Shown here: in pieces, positions 8,407 to 17,520 of the stretch | How the letters are laid out: each line of letters opens with the position of its first letter | How positions within the stretch are numbered: position 1 is the first letter of the stretch | Notes under the pieces: model-generated | The model's database searches: none | What the model saw: the letters and a program-made list of their open reading frames with translations, nothing else | Told to the model about the DNA's origin: nothing | Assembly: GCA_032622095.1 (NCBI GenBank) | Contig: CP136066.1 | Coordinates: 131,965,917 to 132,029,916 of the forward strand | Length of the DNA: 64,000 nucleotides | Reading direction: 5' to 3' | Source of the DNA: Siphonodentalium dalli | Lineage: Eukaryota > Mollusca > Scaphopoda > Gadilida > Siphonodentaliidae | Translations under genes and position numbers: made by a program

Positions 8407-9506
8407 CATTCTCTTGGAATGTACGAATCGAAACTGGCTGGATAGCCGCTCCATCTAACTTTTATTTGATCCCCGTCTCGTTCTAATACACGTTCAATTT
8501 TCCACATAGTATCGGAATCAATCGTTACAGGTGATAACTCGCTCTCGTAGAATGTACCCAATATTTCCTCTGAATTGAGATCAGCTATTTTATATCTATG
8601 TGGTTTAGAACCAGGTACCAAAGACGTAATCTTAAACACTTCATAAGTATAATTGGCCAAAAAACCCTTTTCAAACTTATTTTTTAATTTTACCAAGCGA
8701 ACGCTCTCTCCCACTTTAAATTTTGCTTTTGTAAGTGGTAATTTATAAGTCTTCGATTCATTTCTAGCTGCAATTGCTTGCGATGTCAAACACGAGACAT
8801 CTTTCGGTGCCATTTTAATCGCTCTGTGTATCTTCGAATTATAGGAATTCACCAATTTAGGCAAAACTGTTAAATAGCGCATAGATTTAGATTTGAAGAA
8901 ATATTTATACATTTTAGACTTTAAAGAGCGTTGTACTCTCTCAACCAAAGCGGCTTTCGTGTCATAATTTCCCGTAGAATATAAATGTACACCATTCTTC
9001 TTCAGAAATTGCTTAACGTTAGCGTTGTAGAACTCGGTTCCGCGATCAACATGTATACCGTTCGGTCGTTTGCGCTGTTTAAAAATCATTTCTAAAGCCT
9101 TCATTATGGAAACACCAGTCTTGTTCTTTAATGGTTTAACAATTAAAAATCTTGAAAAGCAATCAATGCAAAACAACAGGTAGCAATAACCATCGTTTTG
9201 CTTGGATATATTTCGCACATCACTCAAATCCATCTGCCATATATTATTTACAGAATAAGACTCTGTTCTTGACCTAGGAAATATTATTCGTTTCGGCCTG
9301 TGCAACGAGTACGAATTTTGTTTTTGTAACCAAAGTCGAACATTTTTTCTCGATATTTTTTTTTTTACTTCCTTATACAAATTATATTCAGATCCATAGG
9401 ATGAGCGGTGAGATGGGTCATAATAAATCGATGATAATATATTATCAATTTGACGAGGAGTCTGATGTCTATTTAAAATGCTTCTGTTTTTTGCCTTTGG
9501 GGGCAT
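8388..9506 (-). CDS. INT: Polinton integrase (retroviral type) with C-terminal chromodomain
   Basis: A 372-residue intact ORF from the ATG at 9504-9506. The N-terminal region has the YYDP...YG..YNLYKEVKKK and VRLWLQKQNSYSLH segments usual in Polinton integrases. The RNase H-like core shows the DDE triad: Asp near residue 93 (WQMDLSD), Asp near 154 (IHVDRGTEF) and Glu near 189 (ALVERVQRSLK), with 34 residues between the last two. The last ~35 residues (WKIERVLERDGDQIKVRWSG) form a chromodomain, which in other integrases can direct insertion to marked chromatin. It would cut and join the element ends with a 6 bp stagger, matching the observed duplication. It overlaps the read-through end of the upstream ORF by ~38 nt. 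Confidence 0.93.
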   Translation of the reverse strand: MPPKAKNRSILNRHQTPRQIDNILSSIYYDPSHRSSYGSEYNLYKEVKKKISRKNVRLWLQKQNSYSLHRPKRIIFPRSRTESYSVNNIWQMDLSDVRNISKQNDGYCYLLFCIDCFSRFLIVKPLKNKTGVSIMKALEMIFKQRKRPNGIHVDRGTEFYNANVKQFLKKNGVHLYSTGNYDTKAALVERVQRSLKSKMYKYFFKSKSMRYLTVLPKLVNSYNSKIHRAIKMAPKDVSCLTSQAIAARNESKTYKLPLTKAKFKVGESVRLVKLKNKFEKGFLANYTYEVFKITSLVPGSKPHRYKIADLNSEEILGTFYESELSPVTIDSDTMWKIERVLERDGDQIKVRWSGYPASFDSYIPREWITTSD

Positions 9507-10068
9507 CTGCAACTATCAAATCTGCTTTACGAAATTTATTTCCTATGAAATGTGTTGGTATATTATTATCTCGTAATGATCGGGACAAACTATCTCAATT
9601 TCTAAGTGCACTGGGTTTCCTGACCTTGCTAGAAGGTATTATATCATTTACCAAATCAGTTATGCTTCCGATTGGCTTGTCAGATAATGAAATCATTCCA
9701 CTGTCGTTAATTTCAATTCCTGGCATTCTTTTTAAATGCGATAAAAATAACGAGCCTTTTTTCTGGTAAATTTTTGGCAAACTCTCAATCGCTAAATCAA
9801 TTTGGTTATGTTCAGATAAAGCGACGTCACCGGCAGGCTCTTTCGTGATTTTAACTGGAATCGGCGTTGTTTTTATAGAATTCTTAGCCATGTCATATTC
9901 AATAGACGTGGAATTAATTTTTCTTTTCTTAACTGACTCGGGCATATCTTTATCGTCTAATATTTGATGCATTTTTTGTCTCACATCCTCTGTTTTCAAC
10001 GATTGAATAGACTGAGAATTTTGCCAGTTTGCAAAAGTCTTAAAAGGCACCAAAACCATTTTTTCCAT
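9469..10068 (-). pseudogene. Polinton virion-type protein with in-frame stop
   Basis: From the ATG at 10066-10068, 157 codons run to a TGA at 9595-9597. The same frame then stays open for another ~41 codons to a TAG at 9469-9471 and ends in a Lys-rich tail, so the TGA looks like a point mutation in a ~198-codon gene. The protein is hydrophilic and contains ITDLVNDIIPSSKVRKPSA before the stop. It starts 2 nt after the neighbouring ORF stop. I recognise the type from Polinton gene clusters but cannot assign a function; a capsid-associated role is inference. Stop-codon read-through is an alternative, judged less likely given the other lesions. Confidence 0.6.
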
Positions 10069-10070
10069 AT

Positions 10071-10388
10071 TCAGAAAACTTTGCCTAAAATATCTCCTAA
10101 AACAGGAATTAAACTAGCAGCCAGTGCAGCCAAAAAACCGCCGTGTTGTAAAAACAATTTCCTGGTTTTAACAGGATTAGACTTCTTTGACAAATGACGA
10201 ATAGAACTTTTAAATGGTCTTAAATTAGCTTTAATTTTAGACGAAATTGGTACATTTCCTTTAAGCAAATTATTACAACATTCAGATAGACTGTCTAATC
10301 TCGGTCTGTTTAATGCCCTCACGTCTCCAGTGCGTAACATGTTTCTCAAATATTTGGCATTTTTTCTTAATTTCACGCTGGGGCCCAT
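10071..10388 (-). CDS. Small basic protein with hydrophobic C terminus
   Basis: A 105-residue intact ORF. The N-terminal two thirds are Arg/Lys-rich. The end, FLQHGGFLAALAASLIPVLGDILGKVF, is a Gly/Ala/Leu amphipathic or membrane segment. This layout (basic body, GGFL...LG tail) is common in the small protein next to the ATPase in Polintons and recalls adenovirus core proteins. The start overlaps the end of the ATPase gene by 16 nt, and the stop is 2 nt from the next ATG, consistent with one transcription unit. Function inferred, not shown. Confidence 0.6.
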   Translation of the reverse strand: MGPSVKLRKNAKYLRNMLRTGDVRALNRPRLDSLSECCNNLLKGNVPISSKIKANLRPFKSSIRHLSKKSNPVKTRKLFLQHGGFLAALAASLIPVLGDILGKVF

Positions 10389-10969
10389 ATCGTAGGATTT
10401 TCACTGAGCACGTCTGATCTCAATCGAAGGTTATCCGGACAAGTTTGGTTGAAATCCACCAGTAAATGAGAATATGGATCTGTTGTACACAATTTATATG
10501 CTTTGGATAAATTATTAATACCGCATTGGGTAGATAAGAAATTTATCTGACCACAATCTCTAGGAGATTTGAATAAAATAAAATAATTCGCGTTTAACGA
10601 TAATTTTCTACATTTTCTTTCAAAAAGATTATGCGTCACGTATACCACACTACATCCTTCGTGATGTGATTTTCTAGCGAATATATCTGTTACATTATCG
10701 ATCTCTTTGTCAATATGATCCATATCATCCAATATTAATAAATCGCAATCGCACAACGATTCTGGAATTTGGTTTACTAATTCTACATTATCAGACACCT
10801 GTTGATCACAATTAGGAGTCACATAAGTAATTTTTTCCGGAACTGGGCACATTAATTTATCTTTATTTTCGATTAAACTATATATAAACGTAGATTTCCC
10901 ACTAGCTGAAGGGCCATTTATTATGGCCCTAAATATATCCTGAAAACATACGTAATTGTACGTTTTCAT
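10373..10969 (-). CDS. ATP: Genome-packaging ATPase (FtsK/HerA type)
   Basis: A 198-residue ORF. Walker A is GPSASGKST (residues ~19-27), Walker B is DLLILDDM (~76-83), and a sensor-like strand SVVYVTHNLF follows near residue 106-115. These are the marks of the Polinton/adenovirus-like packaging ATPase that drives DNA into capsids. It is the first gene of the minus-strand cluster and overlaps the next ORF by 16 nt. The N terminus before Walker A is short. The 11-mer AACGCTCTTTA lies 17 nt upstream of the ATG. Beyond it a truncated foreign repeat begins at 11087, so the native upstream region is only ~117 bp. Confidence 0.88.
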   Translation of the reverse strand: MKTYNYVCFQDIFRAIINGPSASGKSTFIYSLIENKDKLMCPVPEKITYVTPNCDQQVSDNVELVNQIPESLCDCDLLILDDMDHIDKEIDNVTDIFARKSHHEGCSVVYVTHNLFERKCRKLSLNANYFILFKSPRDCGQINFLSTQCGINNLSKAYKLCTTDPYSHLLVDFNQTCPDNLRLRSDVLSENPTIWAPA

Positions 10970-10985
10970 TGTTACGGTTTTGTCA

Positions 10986-10996
10986 AACGCTCTTTA
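10986..10996 (-). promoter_or_regulatory. Recurrent 11-mer upstream of the ATPase start
   Basis: AACGCTCTTTA (TAAAGAGCGTT on the coding strand) ends 17 nt before the ATPase ATG. The exact 11-mer occurs eleven times in this window on either strand. A promoter or initiator role is a guess from position only. Confidence 0.3.
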
Positions 10997-11086
10997 ATTC
11001 AGTAAAACACAATTTTTTTCCCGCACACTGGATGTCCGGCAAAATTGACAAGAGAGAATCTGATGTATACATAACAGTGGGTAGCC

Positions 11087-11403
11087 CAGGCTATGGTCTT
11101 ACAATCTCGTCCAAATACGGATACGATAGGCGAGAATCGCATGCGTTTTGATATGTCGATGCCGTCTGGAGAGTTTGGCGGGACCAGCATCCCGTCTCGA
11201 TTTGCTCAGTCTACCCTTGATGCTATAAAGTGGTAGCCGCGGGCGCTTATATATAGAGTTGTTTTTATGAGCCATCAGGCCCCCGCGGCAGCGGTCGCTG
11301 GCGCGACCTGACTGCCTCGATATCAATTTGAAAAAGGGGTGACGTTGCTTAACGCGCCTGCGGCGCTTCAATAACAGTTTGAATTTTGTGTTTCCCAACA
11401 GGT
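11087..11403 (+). repeat. 317 bp inverted repeat, right copy
   Basis: It is the complement of 6941-7257 and starts at the same terminus CAGGCTATGG. Sequence beyond 11403 differs from the rest of the 563 bp element, so this is a truncated copy. It lies just upstream of the ATPase gene and contains TATATATAG and TATAAAG boxes. Confidence 0.85.
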
Positions 11404-11623
11404 CTTTACTACCTGTTGTCGACCACCGCCCATAAAGATATACCGTGCTAACCCATTACAAACTGTCACCTCTGTTTAATATGGCGGAACCAATCTAAAG
11501 CCAGCTGAATTAAAACATTTCCCACATGTGGGCGCGGAAGGGCGTTGATATATCGTGTAAATTTAAGTTTGCGGTAAAAAAAAAGGATTTTATCGTGTTG
11601 AACAGATAGTTCAACTATAAACA

Positions 11624-11869
11624 TTGGTAGAGGACATGAATAGTGTTCGGGAACGATTGATCAGCGCGATAGAGTTGGACACAACACCATCATGGATTAG
11701 ACGGCCTGCTGTTGCAAGAAATGATCAATTTGTCGACGATAGTTTCGACGAAACATTAGATGATGATCAATTCCATGACGCTCCTGCATGTGTAACATTC
11801 TACTTTCTCGTTAAAGGGAATAGGGCCCTCATATATTTTTTCACATGTCTAATGCGTTTTTTTTTTTAA
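11624..11869 (+). CDS. Hypothetical short plus-strand ORF in the Polinton right half
   Basis: An 81-codon ORF (ATG alternatives a few codons in). The first ~60 residues look protein-like: acidic, RERLISAIELDTTPSWIRRP, then DDDQFHDAPACVTF. The last ~20 are hydrophobic and probably run-on. The DAP..VTF motif resembles the ORF at 6292 in element X. It is the only coding-like frame in the right half. It could be the 5' end of a lost gene; I cannot say which. Confidence 0.35.
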   Translation: MVEDMNSVRERLISAIELDTTPSWIRRPAVARNDQFVDDSFDETLDDDQFHDAPACVTFYFLVKGNRALIYFFTCLMRFFF

Positions 11870-12086
11870 ACTAGTGTTGGCATTGTGAATTATATGCGGA
11901 CAATTATTTGCTACATGTGTTTTCTTAATAATCAGGTAAGTGCAATATATATACGTAAACAAATCTGTTACAGCAGTAGTAAGAATGATGCACTGGCTTG
12001 ATACATACAGATAATTGAAGCACTCAACATTTTATAGTCGGATCTGCGCAAATTTAGTTCATAGATGTTAAGTTCATCATGTTTAA

Positions 12087-12455
12087 AGACACGGTTGGCC
12101 TTGGCGGTGGGTATCCTGTGAAAAAAATCTCCACCCGTCATAAACCGCCACAAACAGAAATAAGATAAAAAATGTAGATAGACTTTGTCCGTATACAAAT
12201 AAGATTTATCGCATAACAGTATGTTTTGGTCATACGTTTGTAAACAAAAGCATAAAAAGTTACATTTCCGGGGTTTGAAATATTATTGTGGTAAACATAA
12301 AGAGCGTTGTATAATACCTGATATGTAATGAAGAGCGTTTATTCCATTTTATGCGCGATTAGTCAGTAACATTTTGCTGTATTCTGTAACACAATTAGTA
12401 GAGTGTTTGCATAGGTGTTTCTGATAACATACTGTTTACCCGATAATCCTGTTCA
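12087..12455. mobile_element. PiggyBac-like relic related to 5357-5848
   Basis: It begins after TTAA (12083-12086) with AGACACGGTTGGCCTTGGCG and follows the 5357 element through GACTTTGTCCGTATACAAAT and TAAAGAGCGTT to about 12455. The right end is not identifiable. Confidence 0.65.
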
Positions 12456-13810
12456 GCAACAAATATTCAATTAAATCCCGCATTTGCAACGCCGTCATGA
12501 CACATACATAATTCCATAAAATTTAACATGCTGGTGCTATATTGGTTTTAAGTTGGGCCATATATCTCAGATAATTAATCTTGTCTATACAATTCAACCA
12601 AATCGCTGTTGGAATACAGGTTCATAGATATTGCTCTGCACACTTATAGTATGAAGATGGAAATTACTCCAGTCCACCCGCGATGTATATGCACTTGGCA
12701 ACATACGAAAATTAGTTGCCCGATAGGAGATTGTGTATACACTTCCAACTGCGAACAAAATTTACATTTCTGTCGTCTCATCTTGGTAGGGGTTTGTAAA
12801 TCGAGTTCCATGTATAAATAGAACATTATTGCGTAAACAAAGCTGTTACACTATATTGTAAACAAAACTGTTGTAGTGAAATTTAACATGCTGGTGATAA
12901 TTTGGCTTTGTTTTCTTCCGCCTCGGCCACGTACATATCTTTTTATTGCTCTGCAGATAGAATTGAGTGCTGTCCACCATATTTAACTATCCAAATTATA
13001 TTGGAGGGTAGATTTCCGTGCCGATTTAAAAATGTGCAGATAATGAACGGGGACATGCATATAAAACACACATTAACCTAGTCTAACGACATCGAGCAAT
13101 TCCTGATGTAATGTTGCAACTAATTGGCTTAATATTATTGTTTGATTGATTCTGTGAGATAATGGCATACTATTGATAGCCATATCATTGCAAGTACATG
13201 TGCTCGTGTGTGAACATAAGCATTTTATATTCTGGTTCATCATTATACTTTACAGAAATGCGAGAAAAATAATTACTCTAAATGTTTAAATTTCAAAATG
13301 GCGGTGAGTAATGAGTTTTATGCATGTGTGCAGATTCCAGTTTAAAAACGAACGACCGGGCATTGTTTTTCTCCGATCGTGTTTACATTAAATGCTAAAT
13401 TGCGTACGGATTAACCAGCATGTTTTTTTCCAACTCATGTTGACATTATGATTAAGAGAAGAATTATTTGCCATAATCAGTTAAGTGTTATCTTTATTTA
13501 TTATGTAAACAAAACTGTTACAGTATTTATTTTTTCAAAAATTAAAAAAAAAAAATTGAATTGGAATGTTAATTTGTAGAAATTAGAGCGCATTTGCTAG
13601 ATAAATGTAAATATACTGTTACGATATCCTTAGCCACAACGTGTAGACAAATAATATTTTACATAAAAAAAAAATTGTAAAACTATGATTATTGTTTTTA
13701 GTTTGCATGTTTAAAGATAACTTTCCGTAGAATCGGAATTGCAACAATGTTAATTTGGATACTGTAATATACTATTTGAGTGTAACAGTATCCGTTTTTG
13801 ATAATTAAGA

Positions 13811-14460
13811 GTTGCATACAAACAGATAATACACGCTCTTTAACGATAAATTTGCAACCATATTTAAGTTAAATTATTAGCGCCCTTTTAAGAATTATGA
13901 TGTGAAGAAGACCTATTTATTAACAATTCTGAGGTAAAATTATTACAATTTTTGTTTTGCTGTGATATTGAAACACTTTTGGTATTGAAATTATAAAATG
14001 AAATCTTAGTGCCATTTTAAGACATCTGGTTTAAACAAAGTATGAAATAATAAAATAAGTCATTTTAAGATATCTGGGATGAACAAAGTATACTGTATCC
14101 AAATATTACGATGGGTTTGAAAGAGTTGCATACAAACAGATAATAAACGCTCTTTAACGATAAATTTTCAATCATATTTAAGTTAAATTATTAGCTCCCT
14201 TTTAAGAATTATGATGTGAAGAAGACCTATTTATTAACAATTCTGAGGTAAAAATTATTTAAAATAACAAATTTTGCTGTAATATTGAAACACTTTTGGA
14301 GATTTAAATGAAATCTTAGTGCCCTTTTAAGACATCTTGTTTATAAATAGTATAAAATAATAAAATAAATCTTAGTGCCATTTTAAGACATCTGGTTTAA
14401 ACAAAGTATACTGTGTGCAAATAAGAAAATAAATCTTAGTGTCACTTTAAGACAACTGCT
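13811..14460 (+). repeat. Direct duplication of ~314 bp and shorter internal repeats
   Basis: GTTGCATACAAACAGATAAT at 13811 recurs at 14125 and the similarity continues through AAGAAGACCTATTTATTAAC. Downstream, TTAGTGCCATTTTAAGACAT and variants recur several times. Noncoding. Confidence 0.8.
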
Positions 14461-16453
14461 TCAAACTTCCTCAATATGTTTTGCTCCGATAAATATACAA
14501 ACTTGATTCTAATTTATCGTTTTAAATTATACAGAAAATAGGTTGAATAAGATATGAATTAATTTAAAGTTATCTGAAAACATAATTTAACTAAACTCAC
14601 CAGGTGTTTTAAATCCGTGACTTTATAGGCCATTTACCTGGCTTATATATTATAATTGGAATGTTTGGAATGTTTACCGTAAGGTAAGTTGATCTTCAAA
14701 TAAGCGACCTGACAGGTGTATTTTATATTACTGGTTTTGTAAGGACGGGTCGTTAACGAATGAGTTCTTTGAAATATGATCCAAGCTAGGTAGCCTAGTT
14801 GAATAAATTAGTCGCCTTGTACAGATATATGTCGACATGAATTATATTATTCATGTGGTCGGATAAAATGGGAGGGTACATTATGATAGGCATACGAGAA
14901 CATTTAACAAGATAGCTCGACTGATTTGTTTGGGAGTATAGATAGCTTGAGTAAATTAATGTGTTACTGTATATAAACAGAGCTCGACATGTATTCTCGA
15001 CGAATGATATTAGATTATTCGGCTTGGGTCGTATGACATCATTTTGATGGGACCTAAAGATAGAATGAATAAATTAATGTCTTTTTATATAAACAGACGA
15101 TTCTTATAGGTAAAATTGAGAGATAGAACTATACTTCGATGGATTATCTGTTGTTTAATAGGTAAGTAGCTTTTACTATGCAAAACAGAGGTGGACATGA
15201 ATTCTCGACGAAGACCTCATCATGTTTAGTGCTATATGTTGGTAGATTATTCGACTTAAAGAAAGATGGCTCGAATGACATCATTTGTTGGGACTAAAGA
15301 TAGAATGAATTTTCCTTATATAAACAGATACATTCGCATAGGTAAAATTGAGGCAGAGTAAAAACATTTGGAATATCAGTTGATTGCGTCAACAGTCAAC
15401 ATTTTTTCAAAAAATTAGCAATAAATTGATTAAAGTTTTATTGAATTTTCATATTATTTTATTGACATATAAAGTTTGTGCTTGAATTTTGTTGACGAAA
15501 ACATTAGTGTTTTCCTAAGATTATAATATTTTTACATTTTTTGATTAAAGACAAAACATTTATTGTCTTTTACAATTATTGTGGTAATAAAAGGGGACTT
15601 TTGATGCTTGCGAGCGAAACATATAAAGTTAACATTGAAATTGTTTTTTTTTTTAAATTCGGCTTTCAATTGAGATATTTGATTAAGGATTTTCATATTT
15701 TTTTGACGCATTATAACATATAACTTCAATTTTGTTGACGAAAATGTAACTTAAATTGTGTTTTAATTGCTTTATCGTGCTTTTAATATTTCATTAAAAG
15801 AGAGATTTTTTTTATTTTTCTGAAATACTGAATTTGTGTTGGAATTGAAATACGTTGTCTTGATATAAACCGAAAATAGTTACTATTTGTTCCAGTTTTC
15901 TTTCCTAAAATACTATAGATTATGAATTAACGTTGGTGTGATATAAATAACTAATTATTCACAATTTAACATGCTTGATACACATATTTTATATATTCCA
16001 ACATAAGTTGATTGATTTGAATATATTTCCATCATTCATAATGTTTAAAGGAACCGATAATGGTTATACATGGTTATACAAATGTGTTGCCTACTAATCT
16101 ACAGAAGAACGTTCCTAAAAAAAGTTCAATGTGTTTAGACTTGTGGTTTTTACATGCATAGGTTTATTCGCTAACGAATATATCATTGTATCATTCATTA
16201 ACATATATCAATCGTTTAACATCTATATTGAACTTAATAAAACAGATTATTCAATTCACAGGGGAGCTAACTCTGTTCTTTATATTCCAATTAATATTTG
16301 TAGATTTACTCAGTATATTTTTGGAAATGTTTGAATAACCTAGAAATTGTTTGTTTGAGTATAGCCTAGAAGAGGTATTTAAACACCAACCTAGAAATAG
16401 TTAGTCTGACTTTAAATATTGACACATTTTTGCCAGAAGATATTTCGACAGGG

Positions 16454-17021
16454 AGACCAGACTGTCCATATCTTAACAAAAGATTGATTTGATTATGTTT
16501 TTTGATAACTGTTTGTATACTAAGATTTATTCATAATTAATATTCTTAAAGGAACTAAAGTGTTGGGTTCCACATTCCGTTTTCTACGAGACTCTGTAAT
16601 ATCGAGTTTTATGAGATCGAATAGTGTTACCTATAAATCTACAATAAAGAAGACAAAGTTCCGACACTAACAAATATTCCATGTGTTTTAGCCTTGTGGT
16701 TTTTTACATGCACGAGGTTATTCACTAGCGGATAATTCATCTCATTTATTTACTAATCTATCATAACTAACCTATATATCAATACATGTATTCAATCGTG
16801 CGTACTAATCCTTCAAATAGTTACTAGTTAGCCTGACTATATCATCTGCCTAGAAATAGTTTGCTTTACTATACCATCTGCCTAGAAATAGTTTGCTTAC
16901 TATACCATCTGCCTAGAAATAGTTTGCTTACTATACCATCTGCCAAGAAATAGTTATTAGTATGTCTTACAATACCTTTAATTCTATAGAGTATACGAAT
17001 TGGATATTCATATACACTACT
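16454..17021 (-). repeat. Polinton right terminal inverted repeat
   Basis: Read in reverse it reproduces the left TIR, including the four 31 bp repeats (16848-16966) and even an odd extra A in one unit. Its inner end carries AGACCAGACTGTCCATATCT, a copy of the 3' end of the zinc-knuckle ORF. Additional degenerate CCTAGAAATAG copies lie inward at 16335-16412. Confidence 0.9.
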
Positions 17022-17027
17022 AAGCAC
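17022..17027. other. Right target-site duplication AAGCAC
   Basis: It directly follows the inverted terminus CATATACACTACT and continues into AAATAGGGCATTTACGC, as in the empty site. Confidence 0.95.
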
Positions 17028-17520
17028 AAATAGGGCATTTACGCTTAAGCGTAATTAATTGCGCTTAATCGTAATTGTGACTACTATCTAACCTATATAT
17101 ATACCCATACACTATTGGCATGACCTGGTGTATCACCTAGCAACACACGAGGAGCATTGGGCTAATTTTACTCAAACTGTCAACTCAACAGTCAACTGTG
17201 AGTATGTGTTCAACAATGATGATCCCTAATTACATATTATCAGCATCCCTATATCCAAAGAATTGATGTCTCCTTCCCAGAACTCTAGTAATTTTTATAT
17301 GATGTTTTTTAATGTATTTTTGCACAGATTTGGGCCATTACTATGGTCATATACTATAGCATGCATGTGGTGTCACTGCATGAGGGCTTGCTTACCTCAT
17401 ATGGTTTACTTATTGACTTAAATAAGGGGGAAACCCCCTATTTTCATATTATCAGCATCCCTGCATGTCCCAAAAATTTGGTGTCTCATTCCTGGAGCTT
17501 TGGTGTCTCAGTCCTCGAGC
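17022..17520 (+). other. Right flank of the Polinton (duplicated at 28539-29037)
   Basis: It aligns to 28539-29037 with constant offset 11517; I saw one mismatch (17329). It starts with palindromic TTACGCTTAAGCGTAA-type motifs. No gene recognised. It runs into array A at ~17521. Confidence 0.85.

Larger units (their letters stand above)
11404..16453. repeat. AT-rich noncoding right half of the Polinton
   Basis: About 5 kb where a polymerase B gene would be expected, but no frame exceeds ~80 codons. It is built of internal repeats: a piggyBac-like relic (12087-12455), GTAAACAAANCTGTTACA motifs at 11955, 12834 and 13504, a ~314 bp direct duplication (13811-14125 onward), TTAGTGCCATTTTAAGACAT repeats to ~14460, and a ~240 bp duplication between 14990 and 15360 (GATAGAATGAAT, TATAAACAGA, AGGTAAAATTGAG). 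Confidence 0.75.
1006..17021 (-). mobile_element. Polinton/Maverick element, polymerase-less and degenerate
   Basis: The termini are inverted repeats beginning AGTAGTGTATATGAATATCC at 1006 and ending with its complement at 17021. They are flanked by the perfect 6 bp direct repeat AAGCAC (1000-1005 and 17022-17027); a 6 bp duplication and AG-start ends are typical of Polintons. The cargo is diagnostic: retroviral-type integrase with chromodomain, FtsK/HerA-type packaging ATPase, adenain-like protease, major and minor capsid proteins. All are on the minus strand between 10969 and 1589. No DNA polymerase B is visible in any frame. Major and minor capsid and one virion-type ORF are broken, so this copy is probably inactive. 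The unoccupied site is at 28539-28544. Confidence 0.95.

Noticed and set aside
8932-8942. The AACGCTCTTTA copy inside integrase as a regulatory site
   Set aside because: Here it encodes the QRSLK residues after the catalytic Glu, so coding constraint alone can explain it.
9401-9769. 122-codon plus-strand ORF
   Set aside because: Antisense shadow of the integrase start and the virion-type ORF.
11404-16453. Polymerase B hidden in the right half
   Set aside because: I read the open frames and saw none over ~80 codons and no polymerase motifs; only a profile search could find a very decayed relic.
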